Below, in pieces: positions 1 to 6,615 of a stretch of DNA of 6,821 nucleotides (position 1 is its first letter; every line of letters begins with the position of its first letter). The notes beneath the pieces were generated by a model. It was not told where the DNA came from, did no database searches, and saw only the letters and a list, made by a program, of their open reading frames with translations. A program made the translations under genes and the position numbers. This DNA is from an uncultured Oscillospiraceae bacterium (GTDB lineage: Bacteria > Bacillota > Clostridia > Oscillospirales > Ruminococcaceae): assembly GCA_910577365.1 (NCBI GenBank), contig CAJTMU010000110.1, forward strand, positions 1-6,821. Reading direction: 5' to 3'.

Positions 1-143
1 TGCTTTTGTGTTGCGGGGGAATTATCATAACCGTTCGACAGCTTTTCTACTCCCTCGCGCGTTCCCATATATTTTATGAGATTTCCTGTGTTCTTGGATT
101 TGGAATTTTTGATGTATCGGCTTGTGCAAATAAGTTTTGGCAT
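1..143 (-). CDS. Relaxase, MobP3/MobL-like, N-terminal fragment
   Basis: Start of a leftward gene whose remaining part lies outside the window. It opens with MPKLICTSRYIKNSKS, continues through GNLIKYMGTREGVEKL, and stays open to the edge (47 codons visible). The pattern PKLI..S.YIK followed by Y(M/I).TREGVE is what I know from the N-termini of MobP3/MobL relaxases of Firmicutes conjugative elements, which nick one strand at oriT and lead it into the recipient. The catalytic tyrosine or histidine motifs are not visible, so the family call rests on about 45 residues. The start is secure: GGAGG lies 7 bases upstream, inside the end of the preceding gene. The ATG shares one base with that gene's TAA stop (TAATG), which indicates translational coupling. 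An overlapping 75-codon frame at 25-252 is discarded because it has no matching ribosome binding site. Confidence 0.72.
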   Translation of the reverse strand, partial: MPKLICTSRYIKNSKSKNTGNLIKYMGTREGVEKLSNGYDNSPATQK

Positions 144-541
144 TATTCGTCCTCCGAATGTTGAAATTCCATTGCCTCTTCAAATGTGATGATCCCGTTA
201 TTTTCTGCCACATCTTTTGAACACATCTCACGCAACGCAGTGATTGTTTCATCGTTTACTCCGTTGTAGTAAGCCACAATATTATTTGAGATAGCTTGTT
301 CCACAGCCAGCTTATAGATAACAGAAGAAATGTTTTTCTCCACGCTTTCGATTTCATTTTTTATCGTCTGTGCGAGCAGCGGCGCTAGAAAATCTATGCT
401 TTTCTTTTGCCGCAAGTATGCGATATAAAATTCCGCGGCTTGACGAATGAAGTCTGCCATTGAGGTTGCGTTCGCCTCACTCATCATATTTTGTATTTCT
501 GATTTAAGTTCGGAATCAAATCTGATCGCTGTCTTCTCCAT
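143..541 (-). CDS. Ribbon-helix-helix protein, probable relaxosome accessory factor
   Basis: A protein of 132 residues. Residues 1-42 (MEKTAIRFDSELKSEI... through the helix ending MADFIRQAAEFYI) fit a CopG/Arc-type ribbon-helix-helix: a short beta strand with alternating residues, then two helices. Proteins of this fold dimerise and bind DNA through the strand. Residues 50-132 are helical and acidic at the end (EFQHSEDE), of unknown role. The gene sits directly upstream of a relaxase-like start and overlaps it by one base, so a role as oriT-binding accessory protein (MobC-like in function) and/or autorepressor is the likely job; this is inference from context. The start at 541 is chosen because AAAGGA lies 5 bases upstream. 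The same frame stays open to an ATG at 697, but that start has no ribosome binding site and would translate through the inverted repeat at 632-659. Confidence 0.8.
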   Translation of the reverse strand: MEKTAIRFDSELKSEIQNMMSEANATSMADFIRQAAEFYIAYLRQKKSIDFLAPLLAQTIKNEIESVEKNISSVIYKLAVEQAISNNIVAYYNGVNDETITALREMCSKDVAENNGIITFEEAMEFQHSEDE

Positions 542-769
542 TTTGTTCCTTTCCCAAGAGACCGCCCTTTGACGGGCATCTTTTTTCTTCAAAATACTCC
601 TAACGGTCGGCTCTGCCATCCGATGTGATCTGCGAAGGGGCGGCTTGCCGACCCCTCGCTTTGTCCTGCTTTCAAATAATATCTGCCATTTTTGCACTCA
701 AATACCGCCAAACGGCTCGCCTGTTAGACATCAGCCAAAGCATCTCACCCCGCTTTTTTCGATGACAAC
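542..769. other. Non-coding region upstream of mobilisation genes
   Basis: This stretch holds no convincing gene. It contains the 28-base inverted repeat at 632-659, and three CGGCT-rich direct repeat-like words (608-617, 641-649, 713-721). A small GCCC/GGGC hairpin (564-567 with 574-577) is followed by a T-rich run on the plus strand. On the minus strand, candidate -35/-10 pairs between 670 and 700 (TTGAGT then TTATTT or TATTAT) are poor, so I do not place the promoter of the ribbon-helix-helix/relaxase pair. Its position just upstream of a relaxosome operon is where oriT normally lies. Confidence 0.55.
632..659. repeat. 28-base inverted repeat, candidate oriT element
   Basis: Read on the minus strand, the left arm GCGAGGGGTCGGC and the right arm GCCGCCCCTTCGC meet around a central AA. 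Of 13 opposed positions, 11 pair by Watson-Crick, one is G-T and one (T-C) is mismatched. It lies about 90 bases upstream of the ribbon-helix-helix start and in the same unit as the relaxase. Relaxase recognition sites typically comprise an inverted repeat beside the nick site, so this is the best oriT candidate. The two-base loop makes a simple RNA hairpin less likely, although a slightly opened loop could still form. The nick position cannot be given from sequence alone. Confidence 0.5.
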
Positions 770-801
770 AACGGCTAAGCCACACATAGAGCTTAGCCGT
801 T
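770..801 (-). terminator. Hairpin, likely terminator of the surface-protein gene
   Basis: AACGGCTAAGC (770-780) and GCTTAGCCGTT (791-801) are perfectly complementary over 11 bp with a 10-base loop. On the minus strand it starts 43 bases after the stop of the large surface-protein gene and is followed by TTGTTGT, a weak U-tract. On the plus strand it is followed by TTTTC, but no plus-strand gene precedes it. It most likely ends the surface-protein transcript and insulates the mobilisation unit; the weak U-tract keeps confidence moderate. Confidence 0.5.
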
Positions 802-844
802 TTCACTTTCATATCGCTATTAAGGTATCAATAAAACACCCAAA

Positions 845-3800
845 TTACTCGGGTTTCCTTTTTCTGTTTTTCAAGAAAATTGATCCGACAACAGTCACAA
901 GAGAGCAATAAAACATGATTTTCCAAGGTGCCCTTGTCTCACCTGTTTTCGGATTCACTTCCTTTGAAGCACTGTCATTGGAGCTATCGGAAGGCGGAGT
1001 TTTATCGCTGTTATCCGGTGGGATGGGATCACGAGTTTCGCTGTTGTCCGGATGGTTATCGCCATTGAACGGTTTTTCATCAATCACAATAAGATAATCC
1101 GAAGCGTGTGTAAATGTCAATTCAGCTATGCCGTCAGATGATATTTCACTTTCACAAATATATTCCAGATCATCGTTATAATAATACAGCACCGCATAAA
1201 GTCCTGCATTATCCTTGCCAAGATTAATCGATAGAACCGCTGTAAAACCAAATTCTCCGCTATGTGAAAGGCTTATTTGAATAAAGCGCTGCTCTTTTGT
1301 GACATTGTTTATTATTTCCAGAGGAATGTTTTCGGTATCGGCATTTACCGAAAAGTCGATATCAGATATTGTCCCAGCAGTAATACTTTTTCCGTTTACG
1401 CTCCATAAAATGCCGTTGCCAATTTCGAATACAATTGTTATATCTTTGCCCTTGATAACGGCAAAGACATCTTTGGGAACAGTGGTAGTGCCGTTCATAT
1501 CAACGGTTATGGCGCTGCCTTCATCAGAGTTTTCGACCTCCGTTTTTATTGCGTCCCATCCATTCTTGCCGTAATCATCTTTTAAGAAAGGCATATCATA
1601 ATCGGGAAATATCGGGATATCGGGTTCATTCGGTTCATTCGGTTCATTCGGTTCATTCGGCTCGCTTGGAATATTGGGTATTCCCGGACGTACGGGCGGA
1701 TTCGGACGATCGGGTTCGCCGCTTTCGAGAGCCGGAATTGTTTCTGTTTTCATAACAAATCCGCAGACTGTACATGAGAATACACGCTCTCCGCATGAAT
1801 TGTATGTCGGTTTGATCGTAACAAATCCGCCGTCGGAAATATGTTTGCCGAAATTATGTCTTTCGCCGCATTCGCAGTTCTGCCAGTGCCCCGACACGTC
1901 GCTTTTCCATTCAACTTCAACATTATGTCCGAGAGGGGCAAGCGTTTCCTCGCTTATCAGATATCCGCAGACGGTACAGCGGTATTCCTTTTTGCCCTCC
2001 GAATCATAATTCGGCTCAAGCGTTACGGTTCCGTTATCGGGAGTATGAAGAATTCCCATAATCAATCCGCATTTACATTTTTGATAATGATATTTTTCAT
2101 AGTTATAATTGGGGTTATCGGTGATAAAATCACCCTCGGGCGCGTGAGCTTCATAGCTGTCAGGCTTTATTTTTCCGCAGTCCGAGCATTTCAGACAATG
2201 CCGCTCTCCCGTATCGTCGGGCGTAATAACATAATCGTGTTCTATTGTTTCGGTCTTTGTAGCTCCGCATACGGTACAGGTATAGGTTTTCACGTCATCT
2301 TCTTCCACGCCGTCGTCCCACTCGTGCAAAAATCCCATTTCCATTCCGCATTTGCATTCTTGATAATGATATTCCTGATAATTGTAGCCGGGTTTATCTG
2401 TAATAAAATCTCCCTGAGGCGCGTGAGCCTCCGAGCTGTCTTCTTTTACATGACCGCAGGCGTCGCACTTTTGATAATGAATACTGCCGTCGGGAACATA
2501 AATATAATCATGCGGCAAAGGCTCTGTACCGGAGAACAGCTTTGCACTGGCAGGGAAAACGGTAAGCGTCATTTTTTTTCTGACGTCATTATCGTTCAGA
2601 CCTTCGGGAAACGTGATTTTTAATTCCGTATCGGGGAATGCGTTCGGGTCGATCGTAACAAAGCCATCAGTGAAGCCGTCAAAGCAAACTTCCTTAAGCT
2701 TAGCCATATTTTTAAATGTCCCGCCGTAAATCTCTTTAACGGTTTTTGGTATAGTAACTTTTTCAATTATGCTGTTGGTAAAGTCATATATTGATATGAC
2801 ATCTTCACCTTCTATCGTTTCGGGAATTACAACCTTGGTTCTGTCGCTGATATAACATTTTGTTATCTGTATTCCGCCGTTTTCAAGCTTTCTATATTCA
2901 AAATCACTCTTTTGACCGCAAATAACGCATTCACCCATGCTATTTCTTTTGTGGGTGTGCCCGTTTTCCGCCACACTATCTCTAACGCTTTCTTCAACGA
3001 AAACCACAGGAATTCCGTTTACCGTATCGTGTATCTCCACCTCGGTTTTTTCATTGCCGAGAGTGATATCTGTAATCGTCATTTCGCCGTTTTCTATTTT
3101 ATATGGGAGCCGCGTTGCAGTGTTCGGTATACTTGCGTTGGTGAGATCCAACTTATAGGGATAAAAAACGGTTTCAAGAGAATTACAACCATCAAACGGA
3201 TCCCTTTCGACAGAAGCAACATTTTTAGGTATAAATATCGCTTTAAGACCTGAACATTGACGAAAACACCATTGCTTTATTACAGTCACGTTGTCCGGAA
3301 TGATCATTTCTTCTAAAGATAAACATCCGGTAAACGCCCCAGTGCCTATCTCGGAAACGCTTTCGGGCAGATTGATTTTTTTCAGCTGTTTACAGGCGTT
3401 AAATGCATAACTGCCTATTATGCCTACCTCGCCCTTTATATTGACTGTTTCCAAAGCATCGCAATAGTAAAACATACTGGGAGTTATTCTATCGTTATAT
3501 AATGTTACTTCTTTTAAACCCCTGCACTCATAAAATATAGCACCGTTTAATTCTTTGGTATCAAAATCGTATTTTAATTTTACGTTCTCGGGTATAATTA
3601 TTTTACTCAAACCGTCGCATTTTGTAAAAGCGTAGCTATCTATTGTAACAACGCTGTCGGGAATAATAATATCCGTTAAACCGCCGCATTTTTCAAATGC
3701 CCATCCTCCAATATAGGTTAAATTATCGGGAAGCATTATTGAATTTAATTTTCCGCAATTTGCAAACGCACGATAGTTTATAGCTGTTACGCTTTTCGGT

Positions 3801-4279
3801 ATCTCCACACTCTCCAAATTTTTACAGGTGTGAAAAACACTGTCGCCGATATTTGTTACTCCGTTTTCTATAATAACGCTTTTGATTTCCTCGTTGCAAT
3901 GAAAAGGAGAGTCAACATCGTCTGTCCAACCGTCGGATTTATAATTATACATTTCACCTGTTCCGCTTATAGTAAGTGTCCCATCATCATTAAGCGTATA
4001 GGTTATGTTTTCTCCGATTTTGTTGTCTGATGTTTCGGAAGTTGTGATTATTCCGTTGTTGCTACCCGCAGCACGGTTATTATCCAAAACGCTTTCGCCG
4101 TTTACAGCGTTTTTCGTTTCTTTCGCGTACTCCGTGAACCCTGTCGAACTGCTTAAAAGCGTATCGCCGTCAATCCGACAGTCGTTAATAATTTCGGCGG
4201 CATAAACCGCAGCCGGAAAGTCAAGCTGCGTTAACAGTATGGCAAACGCCGTCAGAAAAGAAATAATTTTTTTAACCAT
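845..4279 (-). CDS. Cell-wall-anchored BspA-type leucine-rich repeat protein
   Basis: A 1144-residue secreted surface protein. Residues 1-28 are a signal peptide (KK, hydrophobic core, AVYA then AE). About 90-380 are BspA-like leucine-rich repeats of the treponemal type (recurring I.IP..V..I...AF..C..L); a second, shorter block spans about 460-560. Residues 590-849 hold three cysteine-rich units with CxxCG, KCKCG and CTVCG motifs, likely metal-binding or disulphide-bonded. A Pro/Asn/Glu linker (about 853-890, NEP repeats) leads to a beta-rich domain (about 903-1068, ending HASDYLIVID) that I know from other clostridial surface proteins. A Ser/Pro/Asp linker, NPKTG (1109-1113), a hydrophobic span (1118-1136) and KNRKRKPE form a sortase signal; N replaces the usual L of LPXTG. 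AGGAG sits 6 bases before the ATG. BspA relatives bind host proteins or other bacteria; the ligand here is unknown. It is transcribed divergently from a LytTR two-component pair that may regulate it. Confidence 0.9.
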   Translation of the reverse strand: MVKKIISFLTAFAILLTQLDFPAAVYAAEIINDCRIDGDTLLSSSTGFTEYAKETKNAVNGESVLDNNRAAGSNNGIITTSETSDNKIGENITYTLNDDGTLTISGTGEMYNYKSDGWTDDVDSPFHCNEEIKSVIIENGVTNIGDSVFHTCKNLESVEIPKSVTAINYRAFANCGKLNSIMLPDNLTYIGGWAFEKCGGLTDIIIPDSVVTIDSYAFTKCDGLSKIIIPENVKLKYDFDTKELNGAIFYECRGLKEVTLYNDRITPSMFYYCDALETVNIKGEVGIIGSYAFNACKQLKKINLPESVSEIGTGAFTGCLSLEEMIIPDNVTVIKQWCFRQCSGLKAIFIPKNVASVERDPFDGCNSLETVFYPYKLDLTNASIPNTATRLPYKIENGEMTITDITLGNEKTEVEIHDTVNGIPVVFVEESVRDSVAENGHTHKRNSMGECVICGQKSDFEYRKLENGGIQITKCYISDRTKVVIPETIEGEDVISIYDFTNSIIEKVTIPKTVKEIYGGTFKNMAKLKEVCFDGFTDGFVTIDPNAFPDTELKITFPEGLNDNDVRKKMTLTVFPASAKLFSGTEPLPHDYIYVPDGSIHYQKCDACGHVKEDSSEAHAPQGDFITDKPGYNYQEYHYQECKCGMEMGFLHEWDDGVEEDDVKTYTCTVCGATKTETIEHDYVITPDDTGERHCLKCSDCGKIKPDSYEAHAPEGDFITDNPNYNYEKYHYQKCKCGLIMGILHTPDNGTVTLEPNYDSEGKKEYRCTVCGYLISEETLAPLGHNVEVEWKSDVSGHWQNCECGERHNFGKHISDGGFVTIKPTYNSCGERVFSCTVCGFVMKTETIPALESGEPDRPNPPVRPGIPNIPSEPNEPNEPNEPNEPDIPIFPDYDMPFLKDDYGKNGWDAIKTEVENSDEGSAITVDMNGTTTVPKDVFAVIKGKDITIVFEIGNGILWSVNGKSITAGTISDIDFSVNADTENIPLEIINNVTKEQRFIQISLSHSGEFGFTAVLSINLGKDNAGLYAVLYYYNDDLEYICESEISSDGIAELTFTHASDYLIVIDEKPFNGDNHPDNSETRDPIPPDNSDKTPPSDSSNDSASKEVNPKTGETRAPWKIMFYCSLVTVVGSIFLKNRKRKPE
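1623..1658 (-). repeat. Four tandem 9-base units encoding NEP repeats
   Basis: GGTTCATTC occurs four times without interruption on the plus strand; on the coding strand it gives the repeated tripeptide Asn-Glu-Pro (residues about 873-886). Because the unit is 9 bases, gain or loss of units changes linker length without shifting the frame. It lies in the Pro-rich spacer between the cysteine-rich units and the C-terminal beta domain. Confidence 0.95.
1733..2512 (-). repeat. Three cysteine-rich units inside the surface protein
   Basis: Residues 590-680, 681-784 and 785-849 are related units. The first two share HDY..., a CxxCG pair, EAHAP(Q/E)GDFITD, YHYQ(E/K)CKCG and CTVCG; the third keeps a CECG, a GGFVTIKP.Y element and CTVCG but is shorter. 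The first two are also alike in DNA: 2081-2161 and 2360-2440 align without gaps over 81 bases at a 279-base (93-codon) offset, pointing to an internal duplication. Paired cysteines spaced as in zinc ribbons suggest metal-binding or structural knuckles; that role is inferred. Confidence 0.85.
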
Positions 4280-4317
4280 AAAATTCTCCTTGCAAATATA
4301 AAATAGCTGTATTTTAC

Positions 4318-4346
4318 ATTATACATTATGTGGCAGGTATACGCAA
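4318..4346 (-). promoter_or_regulatory. Promoter of the surface-protein gene, weak -35
   Basis: On the minus strand TTGCGT (4346-4341) and TATAAT (4323-4318) are separated by exactly 17 bases. The -10 is perfect and the -35 matches consensus at only three positions, the pattern of an activator-dependent promoter. Transcription should begin near 4311, leaving a leader of about 30 bases before the ATG at 4279. The LytTR-like repeats end 13 bases upstream of the -35. Confidence 0.65.
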
Positions 4347-4359
4347 TATTTTTGGCATA

Positions 4360-4388
4360 AACGTCAAATTTTAGGCAAGAACGTCAAG
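4360..4388. promoter_or_regulatory. Direct repeats, candidate LytTR regulator operator
   Basis: AACGTCAAA (4360-4368) and AACGTCAAG (4380-4388) lie exactly 20 bp apart, about two helical turns. The match extends leftward as GGCA..A on both (4354-4367 and 4374-4387). A degenerate third ACG word at 4341 keeps the period. Against the published LytTR pattern [TA][AC][CA]GTTN[AG][TG] they match at 7 and 8 of 9 positions on the plus strand; the shifted minus-strand words GACGTTTAT and GACGTTCTT match at 8 and 7. Because of the ACGT core the orientation is ambiguous. The pair sits between two divergent promoters and next to a LytTR response-regulator gene, so it is the likely target of that regulator. 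Confidence 0.6.
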
Positions 4389-4407
4389 CTGTCATTATTT
4401 TTGTGAT

Positions 4408-4436
4408 TTGAAAAATCCGAAAAAGTATGCTATAAT
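4408..4436 (+). promoter_or_regulatory. Promoter of the two-component operon
   Basis: TTGAAA (4408-4413), a 17-base spacer and TATAAT (4431-4436), with a TG one base before the -10 (extended -10, TATGCTATAAT). This is close to the vegetative sigma-A consensus, so basal expression should not need an activator. Transcription would begin near 4443, giving a leader of only about 14 bases that contains little more than the ribosome binding site. Confidence 0.85.
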
Positions 4437-4456
4437 AGAGAAAAGGCGGTGAGCGT

Positions 4457-5194
4457 ATGAAAATAGCGTTAGTAGATGACGAGAAGCTATATGCGGACAA
4501 GATAGATGATATCTGCCGTGGATTTTTTGGAGAAAACGGCGCGGAGGCGGAAATATACGCGTTTTCGGACGGGGAGAGCTTTCTCGGCTCTCTCAATGAA
4601 CGCGGATACGACATTGTTTTTATGGATATTTTCATGAACGGAATGGACGGTGTTTCGGCGGCGAAAAAGCTCCGCGAAAACAACGGTGCTTGTCTGCTGA
4701 TCTTCCTGACCTCCTGCGGAGAGCGTATGCCGGAAGCGTTCTCCTGCCACGCGTTCGAGTACATCATCAAGCCTTTTACGCCGGAGCGCGTTGGGAACGT
4801 TTTGAGGGACGCGTTTGCTCTGCTGCCAAAGCATAATTATATCGAGATTTATAGTGAAAGACGAACTGTCCGCGTGCCGTTTGAAAATATCGTTTCGGTC
4901 ATGTCCGACGCGCACTATCTTGATATTGCGCTTTCGAACGGCACGGAGCTGCGCAGCCGCATGACTATGCCGCAGTTTATGGAGCAAACCAACGGAGACG
5001 CGCGGTTTATTCCCATAAACAAGGGAATTACCGTAAACGCCGATTATATTACCGATTTTGAAAACAACTGCTGTATACTCGAAAACAGTGCGCGGCTTCC
5101 CATACGGGTACGCGACCGACTTAAAATCGAGCAGGCGGCGCGGGACTACAATTTCGCCAAAATACGTGGCGTTCAAAGAAGCGGAAAGGGGTGA
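4457..5194 (+). CDS. LytTR-family response regulator (AgrA/LytR type)
   Basis: A 245-residue transcription factor. Residues 1-120 are a receiver domain: acidic pair D8/D9 (LVDDE), phospho-acceptor D57 (YDIVFMD), conserved T85 (FLTS) and K105 (YIIKP). Residues about 127-235 are a LytTR DNA-binding domain (begins YIEIYSERRTVRVPFENIV, with the typical SDAHYLDI strand and FIPINKGITVNADYI). Such regulators, once phosphorylated by a GHKL kinase, bind pairs of 9-bp direct repeats upstream of promoters; the repeats at 4360-4388 are the obvious candidate. The length is normal for the family and all key residues are present. The start is supported by AAGGCGGTGA ending 4 bases before the ATG. The kinase gene follows after 4 bases. 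The divergent surface-protein gene is the likely, unproven, target. Confidence 0.95.
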   Translation: MKIALVDDEKLYADKIDDICRGFFGENGAEAEIYAFSDGESFLGSLNERGYDIVFMDIFMNGMDGVSAAKKLRENNGACLLIFLTSCGERMPEAFSCHAFEYIIKPFTPERVGNVLRDAFALLPKHNYIEIYSERRTVRVPFENIVSVMSDAHYLDIALSNGTELRSRMTMPQFMEQTNGDARFIPINKGITVNADYITDFENNCCILENSARLPIRVRDRLKIEQAARDYNFAKIRGVQRSGKG

Positions 5195-5198
5195 GCGT

Positions 5199-6524
5199 AT
5201 GACAGTAAATGTACTTGATTGGATTTCCGAGATGCCGCAGTTTTTTATTCTGATCCCCACGGTGCTCTCCTGTTACTATCCCGTAAAAAATCATATGAAA
5301 TACTCTTTGCAGAAAACGGCAGCTCTTTGCGCATGCGTTATAATTCCGTTTGCGGTCTTAGGCTCGCTGGCGACGTCGTCGCTTAAAATCGACGCAAACA
5401 TAATACTTGTTCCTTTTATTATAATATCTTTTTTTCTGTACCGCCTTACGTTAACGGCCGATTTTCCGAGAGCGCTTGCCGTTTATGTGGGGGTCTGCGC
5501 GGCGCAGAGTTTTCCCGCGCAGCTTGCCATTGCTTTTGACGCCCGCCTTCACCCGTCATCCGGCGCAGCCGATTTTTCGACGGAAGCACAGCTGTTTCAG
5601 CTTGGTCTTTCCTGCCTTATGGCGCTGCTTGCCTTTTACCCCTCCTGCAAGTATGCTTCTAAAATGCTGGATAGACTTGATTCGGCAAAAATCTGGTACT
5701 CAGTCAGCGCACTGTCGTCTATATTCTTTTTGTTCAATATATTGGCTGCTCCTATTTCATACGAAAATATCCTTGTGGGACGAATGTACTATTTGTTTCC
5801 GCTGTTTGAATGCTTAATGATGACGGTGCTTATAATAATCTATGTGTTTTTTTATCATGGAGCAATTGTACTGTTGGAGCGCACGGAGCTTGAAAAGCGC
5901 TCGCAGCTGCTTGAAATGCAGTCGCACCAATACCGAGAATTACAGGAGTATATGAAGCAATCACAAAGGTTAAGGCACGATTTTCGGCAATCTGTACATA
6001 TTTTATCGGCGCTTGCCGAAAAGAACGATATCGACGGCGTACGGGCACACCTTTCCGAGTATGAACAGCGGATTAACAAAAGTGTCCCCCCGAGCTACTG
6101 CGCAAACACCGCGCTAAACGCGCTGTTCGGGCATTATCATGAATTGGCGGAAGCCGATGGAATAAGAACGGAATGGAAAATAGAGCTTCCAGAACCCCTT
6201 ACGTTTTCCGAATTGGACATGGCGGCACTTTTCGGAAATATTATGGAAAACGCGATACAAGCCTGTATCGGGCTGCCCGAGGGTAAACGTTATTTTAATC
6301 TGACAACAGAGATACGTCACGGAAACAGTCTGTATGTGGTCTCCACCAACGGTTTTGACGGAAACGCTCTGAAAAGCGGTGACGGCGCATACCGCTCTAC
6401 CAAGCACGGGGGACAGGGTACGGGACTTGCTTCTATCGCCGCCGTCGCCGAAAAATACGGCGGCTCGACACGTGTGTACAACAGCGGTACGGAGTTTTTC
6501 GTCGATGTGGTTTTGAAGATATAG
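5199..6524 (+). CDS. GHKL-family membrane sensor histidine kinase (AgrC type)
   Basis: A 441-residue kinase, partner of the preceding regulator. Residues 1-225 are hydrophobic with about seven predicted membrane segments (roughly 13-28, 41-60, 67-84, 91-112, 132-149, 166-184, 199-225). A coiled-coil-like stretch (226-258) leads to the phospho-accepting H260 in LRHDFRQ. The ATPase shows an N box (GNIMENAIQAC, 346-356) and a G box (GGQGTGLASI, 404-413), as in the GHKL type (HATPase_c_5). There is no extracellular PAS or Cache domain, so the signal is probably read by the membrane part, as in peptide-sensing AgrC; the ligand is unknown and no agrB/agrD gene lies nearby. The start at 5199 is chosen because GGTGA overlaps the regulator's stop; a 47-codon extension to 5058 would run inside the regulator gene. 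GGTGAGCGTATGA is shared exactly with the regulator's own start region. Confidence 0.94.
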   Translation: MTVNVLDWISEMPQFFILIPTVLSCYYPVKNHMKYSLQKTAALCACVIIPFAVLGSLATSSLKIDANIILVPFIIISFFLYRLTLTADFPRALAVYVGVCAAQSFPAQLAIAFDARLHPSSGAADFSTEAQLFQLGLSCLMALLAFYPSCKYASKMLDRLDSAKIWYSVSALSSIFFLFNILAAPISYENILVGRMYYLFPLFECLMMTVLIIIYVFFYHGAIVLLERTELEKRSQLLEMQSHQYRELQEYMKQSQRLRHDFRQSVHILSALAEKNDIDGVRAHLSEYEQRINKSVPPSYCANTALNALFGHYHELAEADGIRTEWKIELPEPLTFSELDMAALFGNIMENAIQACIGLPEGKRYFNLTTEIRHGNSLYVVSTNGFDGNALKSGDGAYRSTKHGGQGTGLASIAAVAEKYGGSTRVYNSGTEFFVDVVLKI

Positions 6525-6579
6525 CTGCAGTGTTTTTTTGCCGGTTGTATTCTTTGTTTACAGCGGCTCAAATTTTGAC

Positions 6580-6609
6580 TTGACTTTTGCTCCCTTTCTA
6601 TGCTATAAT
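6580..6609 (+). promoter_or_regulatory. Strong promoter of the right-end transcript
   Basis: TTGACT (6580-6585), an 18-base spacer and TATAAT (6604-6609) with TG one base upstream (TATGCTATAAT, the same 11-mer as in the two-component promoter). It lies 55 bases after the kinase stop, so the right-end transcript has its own start near 6616. A second TTGACT directly upstream (6575-6580) is too far away (23 bases) to be the partner of this -10. Confidence 0.82.
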
Positions 6610-6615
6610 TACATT

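Noticed and set aside
25..252. 75-codon minus-strand frame at the left end
   Set aside because: It overlaps the ribbon-helix-helix gene and the relaxase start in another frame; the frame beginning at 143 has a GGAGG site and a recognisable relaxase N-terminus.
143..697. Longer form of the ribbon-helix-helix gene starting at 697
   Set aside because: No ribosome binding site at 697, low-complexity basic N-terminus, and it would run through the inverted repeat; the start at 541 has AAAGGA at good spacing.
838..854. ACCC/GGGT hairpin overlapping the surface-protein stop codon
   Set aside because: Only 4 bp of stem and it includes the stop codon; the 11-bp hairpin at 770-801 is a better transcript end.
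1841..2623. 260-codon plus-strand frame
   Set aside because: Antisense to the cysteine-rich units of the surface protein; it has no ribosome binding site or recognisable domain and arises from the repeated coding sequence.
5058..5198. 47-codon N-terminal extension of the kinase
   Set aside because: It lies inside the regulator's coding sequence in another frame; the ATG at 5199 has a proper GGTGA site.
4487..5260. 257-codon minus-strand frame
   Set aside because: Antisense to the response regulator, whose receiver and LytTR motifs are complete; it is a codon-bias shadow.
6540..6567. Hairpin after the kinase gene (GCCG..TGTA / TACA..CGGC)
   Set aside because: Two 4-bp stems with an uneven internal loop and no following T-run; the T-run at 6532-6539 precedes it. 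Too weak to call a terminator.
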